Shown here: one piece after another, positions 1 through 6,663 of the stretch | Layout: each line of letters opens with the position of its first letter | Numbering within the stretch: the stretch's first letter is position 1 | Assembly (NCBI GenBank): GCA_945869245.1 | Contig: CAMBOY010000027.1 | Coordinates: 1 to 18,242, forward strand | Source of the DNA: Hydrogenophaga intermedia | GTDB lineage: Bacteria > Pseudomonadota > Gammaproteobacteria > Burkholderiales > Burkholderiaceae_C | Direction of reading: 5' to 3' | Length of the DNA: 18,242 nucleotides | Made by a program: the position numbers and the translations under genes | Notes under the pieces: generated by a model | Seen by the model: only the letters and a program-made list of their open reading frames with translations | Told to the model about the DNA's origin: nothing | Databases searched by the model: none

Positions 1-660
1 AGCAGCCACGCGGCCCTGGTGGCCGAACACGGTGCCGAGCGCCTGCTGGCCTTGCCGGCCGACGTGTCAAACGCAGCCCAGGTGGCCGAGGCGGTGGCCG
101 CCATCGACGCCCGCTGGTGCCGGCTCGACGCGCTGGTGAACAACGCCGGCGTGGCGGTGTTCAAGCCCATTGGCCAGACCACGCTGGACGACTGGCGCTG
201 GGTGATGTCGGTCAATCTGGACGGCCCCTTTATCTGCACCCAGGCTTGCGCGCCCCTGATGCTCAAAAACGGTGGCGGCGCGGTGGTCAACATCGCATCC
301 ATTTCGGGTCTGCGCGCCAGCACGCTGCGCGTGGCCTATGGCACGTCCAAGGCCGCGCTGATTCACCTGACCAAACAGCAAGCGGTGGAATACGGCAACG
401 CCGGCATCCGCGTCAATGCCATCGCCCCCGGCCCGGTGGAAACCGAGATGGCCAAGCAGGTGCACACCCCCGCCATCCGCGCCGATTACCACGACACCAT
501 TCCGCTGGCGCGTTATGGCTCGCTCGACGAAATCGCCAACGCGGTCGGCTTTTTGTGCAGCCCCGAGGCCAGTTATGTGAACGGCCAGGTGCTGGCGGTC
601 GACGGTGGCTTTGACGCCGCCGGCGTGGGCCTGCCCACCTTGCGCCGCAACCCCGTTTGA
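1..660 (+). CDS. Short-chain dehydrogenase/reductase (SDR), 5' truncated
   Basis: The frame is open from base 1, so the start and the N-terminal glycine-rich cofactor motif lie outside the window; 219 residues remain. Visible classical-SDR features, numbered from the window edge, are NNAG at 47-50, an Asn in the SVNLDG segment at 72, catalytic Ser near 100, and the YGTSK motif with Tyr113 and Lys117, giving the usual Ser-Tyr spacing of 13. The C-terminus carries the FabG-type NGQVLAVDGGF segment. The family performs NAD(P)H-dependent oxidation or reduction of alcohols and ketones, including 3-oxoacyl thioesters; the substrate cannot be told. The next gene starts 23 bp after the TGA with its own Shine-Dalgarno, so the two are probably co-transcribed. 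Family assignment is secure; substrate is unknown. Confidence 0.93.
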   Translation, partial: SSHAALVAEHGAERLLALPADVSNAAQVAEAVAAIDARWCRLDALVNNAGVAVFKPIGQTTLDDWRWVMSVNLDGPFICTQACAPLMLKNGGGAVVNIASISGLRASTLRVAYGTSKAALIHLTKQQAVEYGNAGIRVNAIAPGPVETEMAKQVHTPAIRADYHDTIPLARYGSLDEIANAVGFLCSPEASYVNGQVLAVDGGFDAAGVGLPTLRRNPV

Positions 661-683
661 ACACCACCCACAGGAGACTCCCC

Positions 684-1697
684 ATGCCCCACAACCGCCA
701 AATCGTGCTCGACAACCGTCCGCAAGGCGAAGCCAGTGCGTCGAACTTCAAGCTCATCACCACCGACACACCCGCGCTGCAAGACGGGCAGGTGTTGGTG
801 CGCCACCACTACCTGAGCCTGGACCCCTACATGCGCGGGCGCATGAACGAGAGCAAAAGCTACGCCCAGCCCCAACCGCTGGGCGAGGTGATGATCGGTG
901 GCACCGTGGGCGAGGTGGTCGATTCGCGCCACCCCAAATTCAAGCCCGCAGACTCGGTGGTGGGCATGGGCGGCTGGCAGGAATACAGCGTGGTCGACGC
1001 CAACGTGCCCGGCAATCTGCGCCGGGTGGACACCACCCATGTGCCGCTGTCGCATTACCTGGGCGCGGTGGGCATGCCGGGCGTGACCGCTTGGTATGGC
1101 TTGGTGAAAATCATCGAGCCCAAGGCCGGCGAAACCGTGACCGTGAGTGCGGCCAGCGGCGCGGTGGGCAGCGCCTATGGCGCGCTGGCCAAGGCGCGCG
1201 GTTGCCGCGTGGTGGGCATTGCTGGTGGCAAGGACAAATGCGACTACGTGGTCCATGAACTGGGCTTTGACGCCTGTGTGGATTACAAAGAACACCAGGA
1301 CTATCTGAGCCTGTCCAAGGCCTTGAAGGCGGCCTGCCCGAACGGCATCGACGGCCATTTTGAGAACGTCGGCGGCATGGTGCTGGACGCGGTGATGCTG
1401 CGCACCAACGCCTTTGCCCGGGTGGCCGTGTGCGGCATGATCGCCGGCTACGACGGCGCGCCCCTGCCCATGGCCAACCCGGCGCTGATTCTGGTGAACC
1501 GCATGAAGGTGCAGGGCTTTATCGTCAGCGAACACATGGAGGTCTGGCCCGAGGCGCTGTCCGAGCTGGGCCAGTTGGTGGGCAGCGGCAAGCTGCGCCC
1601 GCGCGAGTCGGTGGCGCAGGGCATTGAGAGCGCGCCCGAGGCGTTTTTGGGCCTGCTCAAGGGCAAGAACTTTGGCAAGCAACTCGTCCGGATCTGA
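684..1697 (+). CDS. NADP-dependent oxidoreductase, MDR superfamily (CurA/PTGR-like)
   Basis: This 337-residue protein belongs to the zinc-independent medium-chain dehydrogenase/reductase group that includes E. coli CurA and leukotriene B4 12-hydroxydehydrogenase/prostaglandin reductases. These reduce the C=C bond of enones with NADPH. Visible signatures are LSLDPYMRGRM at 44-54, GMPGVTAWYGL at 130-140 and the nucleotide-binding AASGAVGS at 156-163. No structural-zinc cysteine cluster is seen. Length matches the family (about 330-350). I chose ATG 684 over the in-frame TTG at 657 because AGGAGA at 672-677 sits a few bases upstream and because the N-terminus MPHNRQIVLDNRP is family-like. It lies 23 bp after an SDR, so it may act on the same carbonyl/enone pool; that is inference. 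Confidence 0.93.
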   Translation: MPHNRQIVLDNRPQGEASASNFKLITTDTPALQDGQVLVRHHYLSLDPYMRGRMNESKSYAQPQPLGEVMIGGTVGEVVDSRHPKFKPADSVVGMGGWQEYSVVDANVPGNLRRVDTTHVPLSHYLGAVGMPGVTAWYGLVKIIEPKAGETVTVSAASGAVGSAYGALAKARGCRVVGIAGGKDKCDYVVHELGFDACVDYKEHQDYLSLSKALKAACPNGIDGHFENVGGMVLDAVMLRTNAFARVAVCGMIAGYDGAPLPMANPALILVNRMKVQGFIVSEHMEVWPEALSELGQLVGSGKLRPRESVAQGIESAPEAFLGLLKGKNFGKQLVRI

Positions 1698-1828
1698 CCA
1701 CCCCCGTGGGCTGTTGAACACCCCCGCCGCGCTGCGCGCAACCCCCTCAAGGGGGCGCCACTGGCGGACCGGCACAGCCTGATCTGCGGTGGCCTTGCTT
1801 GGAGCCCTGGCGTTCAAAAGGAGTTGTT
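1698..1828. repeat. GC-rich intergenic repeat with hairpins (terminator-like)
   Basis: This 131-bp gap holds two adjacent hairpins. The first is GCGC-TGC-GCGC at 1729-1739. The second is CCCCC-TCAA-GGGGG at 1742-1755, followed by GGCGGACCGGC-type sequence. No T-run follows, so a simple intrinsic terminator is not shown. From memory, the arrangement of GCGCGCAACCCCCTCAAGGG and neighbours recurs in intergenic regions of Comamonadaceae genomes, so I label it a dispersed repeat; a genome-wide search would settle that. The last part, AAAGGAG at 1817-1823, is the ribosome-binding site of the next gene. Confidence 0.55.
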
Positions 1829-3559
1829 GTGAACACGACGCACGAAGTCTTTAACCAAGCTGAACCCTTGGTGGACGTGAACCTGTTTGCCGGCAACCTG
1901 GCGATGCACGACGCCTTGCGCTTCAACGCGCCCGGGCTGGACACCGCCCCACTGCACGCTGTGGGTGCGCTGGTGGGCAGCGCCGAGATGCAGCAGCACG
2001 CACGGCTGGCCAATGTGCACACGCCACAGATCAAAAGCCACAGCCGCTTGGGCCACCGCATCGATGAGGTGGAGTTCCATCCCAGCTACCACGCGCTGAT
2101 GTCGGCGGCCACCGCGGCGGGCCTGCACGGCACGCCTTGGGCGCTGGCTTCTGGTGCCACGCACACGTGCCGCGACGCCGGGCCGCCCCAAGGCGCGGCA
2201 GCCCCCTTGGGGGGCAGCGAACCACACGAAGTGGGGAGCGTGGGGGCGCACATTTCGCGCGCCGCCGCGTTCCAGCTCTTCACCGAGCTGGAGCCGTCCA
2301 CCCTGTGCCCAATCTCCATGACCTACGCGGTCACCCCAGCGCTCAAAGGCAACCCCGCCATTTACCGCGATTGGGCGCCGGGTCTGACCGCCCGCGCCTA
2401 CGATCCCGCGCTCAAGCCCTGGCACCAAAAGGCCGGTCTGACCATGGGCATGGGCATGACCGAAAAGCAGGGCGGATCGGACGTGCGCGCCAACACCACC
2501 GAAGCCACGCCCGACGGCGCCGACGGTTGGGGGCAGCGCTTCCGCGTGACCGGGCACAAATGGTTCTTTTCGGCGCCTATGTGCGACGCGTTTTTGATCT
2601 TGGCGCAATCGCCCCATGGGTTGACGTGTTTGTTTTTGCCGCGTGTCTTGCCCGACGGCAAGCTCAACACGGTGCGCATTCAGCGACTCAAAGACAAGCT
2701 GGGCAACAAGGCCAACGCCAGCTCCGAGGTCGAGTTTGTGGGCGCCACCGCTTGGCTGGTGGGTGAAGAGGGGCGCGGCGTGCCGCAGATTCTGGCCATG
2801 GGCACCCTAACCCGGCTCGATTGCGCCCTGGGCACCAGTGGTCTGATGCGCCACGCCTTGTCGCTGGCGCTGCACCACACCCGCCAGCGCAAGGCGTTTG
2901 GCAAAGCGCTGATCGAACAGCCTTTGATGCAAAACGTACTGGCCGACTTGGCGCTGGAGTCCGAGGCCGCCACCGCCTTGTCGCTGCGCCTGGCGCGCAG
3001 CTTTGATCTGGCGGCCTACACCGAATACGAAGCGGTGATGCAGCGCCTGCTCACCCCCGTGGCCAAGTTCTGGATCTGCAAACGCGGCAGCCACTTTGCC
3101 CAAGAAGCCATGGAGTGCATGGGCGGCAACGGCTATGTGGAAGAGGGCGGTGAGGGCGTCATGGCGCGCATCTACCGCGAAATGCCGCTCAACAGCATCT
3201 GGGAAGGTGCGGGCAATATCATGGCGCTGGACCTGTTGCGCGCGCTGCGCAAGGCCGACGCCGCCGCTGCCTTGGCCCACGAACTGGCGCCGGCCAAAGG
3301 CATGCACCGGGCTTTTGACCATTTGGCCGCCACCTTGCCTACCCGGGTGGAGGAGATCGCCACCGAGGTCGAAGGCCGTCGCCTGGCCCAAGACGTGGCG
3401 CTGGCGGTGCAGGCCGCCTTGCTCGCCCAAACCGCGCCATCGGCGGTGTTTGCCGCTTTTTGCGACAGCCGCATCGCCGGCGAATGGGGCCACAGCTTTG
3501 GTAGCCTCGGCGCCTCGGCCGACTTGCGCGCCATCATCCAACGCGCCTTGCCTCAATAA
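1829..3559 (+). CDS. aidB: AidB-like acyl-CoA dehydrogenase (isovaleryl-CoA dehydrogenase family)
   Basis: The protein has 576 residues and follows E. coli AidB (541) closely. Shared segments are HEVFNQAEPL at the N-terminus, RLANVHTPQI, VEFHPSYHALM, LCPISMTYAVTP, GMGMTEKQGGSDV, GHKWFFSAPMCDA, LKDKLGNKANASSEVEF, CKRG, ECMGGNGYVEE and REMPLNSIWEGAGNIM. AidB is a flavoprotein of the acyl-CoA dehydrogenase fold that binds DNA and is linked to alkylation protection in E. coli; the physiological reaction is debated. GTG 1829 is preferred to the in-frame TTG at 1799 because AAAGGAG lies 5 bp upstream and the AidB similarity begins there. The extra length comes largely from a palindromic repeat at 2160-2252, encoding about 29 residues absent from E. 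coli AidB. The stop is immediately followed by the elaA-like ATG (TAAATG). An acyl-CoA catabolic role cannot be excluded. Confidence 0.93.
   Translation: MNTTHEVFNQAEPLVDVNLFAGNLAMHDALRFNAPGLDTAPLHAVGALVGSAEMQQHARLANVHTPQIKSHSRLGHRIDEVEFHPSYHALMSAATAAGLHGTPWALASGATHTCRDAGPPQGAAAPLGGSEPHEVGSVGAHISRAAAFQLFTELEPSTLCPISMTYAVTPALKGNPAIYRDWAPGLTARAYDPALKPWHQKAGLTMGMGMTEKQGGSDVRANTTEATPDGADGWGQRFRVTGHKWFFSAPMCDAFLILAQSPHGLTCLFLPRVLPDGKLNTVRIQRLKDKLGNKANASSEVEFVGATAWLVGEEGRGVPQILAMGTLTRLDCALGTSGLMRHALSLALHHTRQRKAFGKALIEQPLMQNVLADLALESEAATALSLRLARSFDLAAYTEYEAVMQRLLTPVAKFWICKRGSHFAQEAMECMGGNGYVEEGGEGVMARIYREMPLNSIWEGAGNIMALDLLRALRKADAAAALAHELAPAKGMHRAFDHLAATLPTRVEEIATEVEGRRLAQDVALAVQAALLAQTAPSAVFAAFCDSRIAGEWGHSFGSLGASADLRAIIQRALPQ
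2160..2252. repeat. Palindromic GC-rich repeat inserted in frame within the aidB-like gene
   Basis: The hexamer CGCACA occurs at 2160-2165 and again at 2247-2252, exactly 87 bp (29 codons) apart. Between the copies lies a GC-rich block. It contains the GCCCCC-TTG-GGGGGC hairpin around 2201-2215, then a stretch reading GAACCACACGAAGTGGGGAG. I remember sequence of this type as an intergenic repeat of Comamonadaceae. Removing one hexamer plus the 81 bp between would give a protein reading SGATHISRAAAF, close to SGAFVARAARF of E. coli AidB at the same place. Insertion of a repeat unit with target duplication is therefore the simplest reading, but it is inference. Confidence 0.65.
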
Positions 3560-4030
3560 ATGCACTCTGACCCCATTTTCGGATTTCGCTGTTTGCCCTT
3601 GGGGGCGCTGTCGCCGCACACCTTGTACGCACTGCTGCGCCTGCGCAGCGAGGTGTTTGTGGTGGAGCAGCGCTGTGTGTTTCAGGACATGGACGGCGCC
3701 GACGCCGATTGCTTGCACCTGCTGTGCGAGGTGCCAGACGGGCGCCTGCTGGCCAGTGCGCGGCTGGTGCCGGCGGGGCTGAAGTACGCCGAGGCCAGCA
3801 TTGGCCGGGTGGTGAGCGATCCGGCCGCGCGGCCACTCAAGCTCGGCCACGCGCTCATGGGTGAGGCGGTGCGCCAGTTGCTGCAGCTGTGGGGGCCACA
3901 GCCCATTCGCATCGGCGCGCAGGCGCATTTGCAGCACTTTTATCAGCGCCACGGCTTTGTCACTGTCGGTGACCCGTACGACGAAGACGGCATTGCGCAC
4001 GTAGAGATGCTGCGCCCCTCGGCACCCTGA
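3560..4030 (+). CDS. elaA: GNAT-family N-acetyltransferase, ElaA type
   Basis: A 156-residue protein, about the size of E. coli ElaA (153). The family-typical start is visible: TLYALLRLRSEVFVVEQRCVFQDMDG with a conserved His-Leu after the Asp-Gly stretch (DADCLHLL). It is followed by LASARLVPAG and IGRVVSD, and by the acetyl-CoA-binding region with the central GHALMGEAVRQ helix. Its C-terminus ends in a GNAT-like FYQRHGFVTVGDPYDEDGIAHVEM segment. GNAT enzymes transfer an acetyl group from acetyl-CoA to an amine; the ElaA substrate is unknown. The ATG follows the aidB-like TAA with no gap, implying translational coupling. Its TGA abuts the stop of the convergent ATPase gene. Confidence 0.92.
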   Translation: MHSDPIFGFRCLPLGALSPHTLYALLRLRSEVFVVEQRCVFQDMDGADADCLHLLCEVPDGRLLASARLVPAGLKYAEASIGRVVSDPAARPLKLGHALMGEAVRQLLQLWGPQPIRIGAQAHLQHFYQRHGFVTVGDPYDEDGIAHVEMLRPSAP

Positions 4031-4786
4031 TCAGTCGCCCAACAGCCGCTCCAGCATGCGCTGGCGGTCGTTCAAAAAACGCCGGCTGATCTGCACATGC
4101 TCGGTGTCGTCGTAATCCACACGCTGCAGCCCACGGGCAGAGCATTCGTAAATCCAGGCATCGGGATAGCCCATCAAGATGGGCGAATGGGTCGCGACGA
4201 TGAACTGCGCGCCTTGGGCCACCAGATCGTGCATGCGCTTGAGTGCGGCGAGTTGGCGCTGCGGCGACAGGGCCGCTTCCGGTTCGTCCAGGATGTACAG
4301 CCCTTGCCCGGAGAAACGGTGCAACATCAACGCCATAAAAGACTCGCCGTGCGACTGCTCGTGCAGCGACACGCCGCCATACGAAGCGATGATCGGTGGT
4401 CCGGGCGCGGGCTCGGCGTCCAGATCGTCGATGTGGGTCGCCACATTAAAGAAACTCTCGGCCCGCAAAAAATAGCCGGTTTTGGGGCGGCGCATGCCTT
4501 TGGCCACCCGAATGTGCTCGTGTAACACCGAATGCGACGACCGGGTGTTGAACGCCATATTGCGCGAACCGCCCTCGGCGTTAAAACCCAGCGCGATGGC
4601 CAAGGCTTCCAAGATGGTGGATTTGCCCGAACCGTTTTCGCCGATCAAAACCGTCACGCCAGGGTGAAAGTCCAGCGCATCCAGCGCCGCCACCGCCGGC
4701 AAGGTGAAGGGGAACACAGCCGCATCGCCAGGCCGGTCGGCCCGCAAACGCGCGCGGATCACAAACTGCTGAGACAACACCGACAT
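4031..4786 (-). CDS. AAA/ABC-type ATPase (COG3910-like)
   Basis: The protein has 251 residues and is an ABC-ATPase-fold NTPase without a transporter partner. Motifs are Walker A GENGSGKST at 49-57, a signature-like SHGESF at 145-150, Walker B LYILDEPE at 163-170 with the catalytic Glu, and the H-loop ATHSPIL around His200. The short body leaves no room for a long SMC/RecN coiled coil or a TOPRIM nuclease domain, so it is not an OLD nuclease. Cellular role is unknown for this family. ATG 4786 was chosen (AGAAAGGG a few bases upstream, MSVLSQQFVIRARL start) over an in-frame upstream extension of about 20 residues. It is convergent with the elaA-like gene, stops touching, and divergent from the SDR at 4953. 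Confidence 0.9.
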   Translation of the reverse strand: MSVLSQQFVIRARLRADRPGDAAVFPFTLPAVAALDALDFHPGVTVLIGENGSGKSTILEALAIALGFNAEGGSRNMAFNTRSSHSVLHEHIRVAKGMRRPKTGYFLRAESFFNVATHIDDLDAEPAPGPPIIASYGGVSLHEQSHGESFMALMLHRFSGQGLYILDEPEAALSPQRQLAALKRMHDLVAQGAQFIVATHSPILMGYPDAWIYECSARGLQRVDYDDTEHVQISRRFLNDRQRMLERLLGD

Positions 4787-4952
4787 AAGCCCTTTCTGCT
4801 TGGCCCGCCCGACACAAGACGGCGCGGCACGCGTTTCACACCGCACCGATTGTCCCGTGCCGGCGCCTCTTGGGGCGCCTGTCTCGCATTTGCTTGGGTC
4901 GGCGGCGCGCTGAATTTACAACCGGGTGGTCCATCACCACACAAGGCCATCC
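4787..4952. promoter_or_regulatory. Divergent intergenic region with GGCGCC hairpin
   Basis: These 166 bp separate the ATPase gene (-) from the SDR gene (+) and must hold promoters for both. The one clear structure is GGCGCC-TCTTGG-GGCGCC at 4862-4879, a perfect 6-bp stem, without a T-run. The only AT-rich patch is TGAATTTACA at 4911-4920, which could contribute a -10 element for the SDR gene, with TTGCTT at 4890-4895 as a poor -35. I see no convincing promoter for the minus strand. Confidence 0.35.
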
Positions 4953-5855
4953 ATGATCGAACAGTTTTCTGGCACCACCGCCGTCATTACCGGCGCTGGC
5001 TCGGGCTTTGGCCTGGAGCTGGCGCGCTTGTGCGCCCAGCGCGGCATGCGCCTGGTGTTGGTGGATGTGCAGGCCGATGCGCTGGCCGCCGCTGCCGACG
5101 AGCTGAGCGCGCAGGGTGCGGATGTGCTGGCCCAGCGGGTGGATGTGTCCAGCGCCAGCGAGATGCAGGCCCTGGCCGACGCGGTGGTGGCGCGGTTTGG
5201 CGCGCCGCACTTGGTGTTCAACAACGCGGGGGTGGGCTCGGGCGGGCTGATCTGGGAAAACTCGGTGGCCGATTGGGAATGGGTGCTGGGCGTGAACCTG
5301 TGGGGTGTGATCCACGGCGTGCGTCTGTTCACCCCACTGATGCTTGCGGCCGCCCAAGCCGACCCCAGCTACCGCGGTCACATCGTCAACACCGCCAGCA
5401 TGGCGGGCTTGCTGACGCCGCCCAACATGGGCGTGTACAACGTGAGCAAACACGCGGTGGTCAGCCTCACCGAAACGCTGTACCAAGATCTGAAACTGGT
5501 GAGCGACCAGGTGGGCGCCAGCGTGTTGTGCCCTTATTTTGTGCCCACTGGCATCGCCCACAGCCACCGCAACCGCCCGGCCACGCTCAGCGCCGAGGCG
5601 CCCACCCAAAGCCAGCTCATTGGCCAGGCCATGACCGCCAAAGCGGTGGACTCGGGCAAGGTGAGCGCGGCCGACGTGGCCGCACTGGTGCTTGACGCGG
5701 TGCAGCACAAGCGCTTTTATATCTACAGCCACCCCCAAGCCTTGGGCAACGCCCGCACCCGTTTTGACGCGGTGGTGGCCGGCGCCAATCCGCCCGACCC
5801 GTTTGCCGAGCGGCCCGACATTGGCGCGGGTTTGCGCCGGGCGCTGCGCGCTTAA
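4953..5855 (+). CDS. Short-chain dehydrogenase/reductase (SDR)
   Basis: A complete 300-residue classical SDR. The cofactor motif TGAGSGFG is at 13-20, NNAG at 90-93, the structural Asn at 115, catalytic Ser149, and Tyr162/Lys166 in YNVSK. An Asp after strand beta-2 (VLVDVQ, 36-41) suggests preference for NAD(H) over NADP(H), by the usual family rule. The C-terminal extension past 260 (YSHPQALGNARTRFDAVVAG) is typical of SDRs annotated for alcohols or sterol-like substrates; the actual substrate is unknown. ATG 4953 follows ACAAGG with about 6 bp spacing; an in-frame GTG at 4926 lacks a good site. It stands alone on its strand between a divergent ATPase gene and the toxin-antitoxin-like pair. 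Confidence 0.93.
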   Translation: MIEQFSGTTAVITGAGSGFGLELARLCAQRGMRLVLVDVQADALAAAADELSAQGADVLAQRVDVSSASEMQALADAVVARFGAPHLVFNNAGVGSGGLIWENSVADWEWVLGVNLWGVIHGVRLFTPLMLAAAQADPSYRGHIVNTASMAGLLTPPNMGVYNVSKHAVVSLTETLYQDLKLVSDQVGASVLCPYFVPTGIAHSHRNRPATLSAEAPTQSQLIGQAMTAKAVDSGKVSAADVAALVLDAVQHKRFYIYSHPQALGNARTRFDAVVAGANPPDPFAERPDIGAGLRRALRA

Positions 5856-5884
5856 GGGGCGACGGGTTCACAGCTGTTAAGTGC

Positions 5885-5912
5885 TTGAGATAAGATATCT
5901 TTGAGATATACT
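5885..5912 (+). promoter_or_regulatory. Promoter with operator-like palindrome for the toxin-antitoxin-like pair
   Basis: A sharp AT-rich island in GC-rich DNA. A -35 element TTGAGA at 5885-5890 and a -10 element TATACT at 5907-5912 are 16 bp apart. Between them is the perfect 10-bp palindrome AAGATATCTT at 5892-5901. The octamer TTGAGATA is repeated directly at 5885-5892 and 5901-5908, flanking the palindrome. The predicted transcript start would lie roughly 30 bp before the ATG at 5951. A palindrome placed across the spacer is what autoregulation by an antitoxin would use; binding is inferred. Confidence 0.7.
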
Positions 5913-5950
5913 GAAATTGCCTTTGTCGCTGCCCAAACCGGGGTCCATCC

Positions 5951-6250
5951 ATGCCCAGCCGAACCCAAACCCAAGCCCCATCGAATCAGATCGCTTTCCG
6001 CTACCGTGCTGCCGACAGCAGCACGGGCATGACGCGGGCCACCGCGCAGCGGCTGGCGTCCCAGCTCGGCGTGGACGAAACCCAGGCCATCCACCTCGCA
6101 CTCCACGCTCTGGCCGTGCAGGTGCTGCCCCAGTACGAACCCGACGACGGAGCGTTGACCGCCGCCCAACTGCGTCAGATTCGCGCTAGCGCTCCCAAGG
6201 CGCCTCGAAAGTCGGTGCGCTCCAGCCTGTTCGGTGCTGGCAACACATGA
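5951..6250 (+). CDS. Putative antitoxin with RHH-like N-terminal region
   Basis: I do not recognise this 99-residue protein by name. The order of predicted elements resembles a ribbon-helix-helix DNA-binding domain: a short strand QIAFRYR (13-19), a helix TRATAQRLASQLG (28-40), a turn, and a helix DETQAIHLALHALAVQ (43-58). LASQLGVDETQAIHLAL resembles the second half of RHH antitoxins. The rest (60-99) is charged and proline-containing, ending RKSVRSSLFGAGNT, as expected of a toxin-binding tail. The stop overlaps the next ATG by 4 bp (ATGA), and a palindrome-containing promoter lies just upstream. With the MazF-like partner this supports an antitoxin role by position; sequence evidence alone is moderate. 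Confidence 0.7.
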   Translation: MPSRTQTQAPSNQIAFRYRAADSSTGMTRATAQRLASQLGVDETQAIHLALHALAVQVLPQYEPDDGALTAAQLRQIRASAPKAPRKSVRSSLFGAGNT

Positions 6251-6660
6251 AATGGTGGCCCGAGCCCACCGCCGGCGATATCGTCTGGTGCCATTTTCCG
6301 GATGACATCCACCCCAAGCCCAAGCCACGACCGGCGCTGATCCTTGTTGTGTACGACGACCAAGAGCCAGAGTTCTTCATTCAGGTGGCTTACGGCACCA
6401 GCCAGCGCACCACCACCCTGCACCAAGGCAAGTTCGCCATCCTCAAAGCGAAACACCCCGCCGCCTACGTGGCGGCCGGACTGAGCTTTGATACCAAGTT
6501 CAACTTGAAGATCCTGGTCACGCTGCCTTTCAACAGCGAGTGGTTTTCGGTGCCCCCTGCCGCGCCCCACGGGCAAAATCCCCAGCTGGGCATGTTGCAT
6601 CCCAGCCTGGTGCGCACCGCAGCCACCGCACACCAGGCGGCGCATTCGCGACCGGGCTGA
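6247..6660 (+). CDS. PemK/MazF-like toxin (putative endoribonuclease)
   Basis: 137 residues. The N-terminus has the MazF/PemK beta-barrel opening GDIVWCHFP (10-18). It is followed by KPRPALIL (26-33) with the conserved Arg28, and later YGTSQ (49-53) in the region where MazF has its catalytic Thr/Ser. Further segments are GLSFDTKFNLK (78-88) and LPFNSEWFSVPP (93-104). MazF-type toxins cut single-stranded RNA at specific short sequences and are held inactive by a cognate antitoxin. This protein is longer than canonical MazF (about 110) and has an additional C-terminal part (HGQNPQLGMLHPSLVR). I take it as a divergent subgroup. The ATG overlaps the antitoxin stop, implying coupling. Only 3 bp separate its TGA from the stop of the convergent DUF72 gene. 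Confidence 0.78.
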   Translation: MKWWPEPTAGDIVWCHFPDDIHPKPKPRPALILVVYDDQEPEFFIQVAYGTSQRTTTLHQGKFAILKAKHPAAYVAAGLSFDTKFNLKILVTLPFNSEWFSVPPAAPHGQNPQLGMLHPSLVRTAATAHQAAHSRPG

Positions 6661-6663
6661 CCG

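Noticed and set aside
657..683. TTG start extending the MDR oxidoreductase by 9 residues
   Set aside because: It overlaps the upstream stop and has no Shine-Dalgarno, while ATG 684 has AGGAGA at the right distance.
573..1817. Long minus-strand open frame across the MDR oxidoreductase gene
   Set aside because: His/Ala-rich composition typical of antisense frames in high-GC genes, no motif, and fully overlaps a well-supported plus-strand gene.
1799..1828. TTG start extending the aidB-like protein by 10 residues
   Set aside because: The extension contains the ribosome-binding site AAAGGAG itself; GTG 1829 fits spacing and AidB similarity.
2807..4000. Long minus-strand open frame across the aidB-like and elaA-like genes
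   Set aside because: It spans two real genes with clear family motifs on the other strand and its own translation shows no domain.
4862..4879. GGCGCC hairpin as part of an insertion-sequence end, because a similar one occurs at 8644-8660
   Set aside because: Only the hexamer arms are shared, the loops differ, and there is no transposase or flanking duplication between them.
4532..5695. Plus-strand open frame running from the ATPase gene into the SDR gene
   Set aside because: It is antisense to the ATPase and out of frame with the SDR; the sequence is Arg/Gly-rich with no motif.
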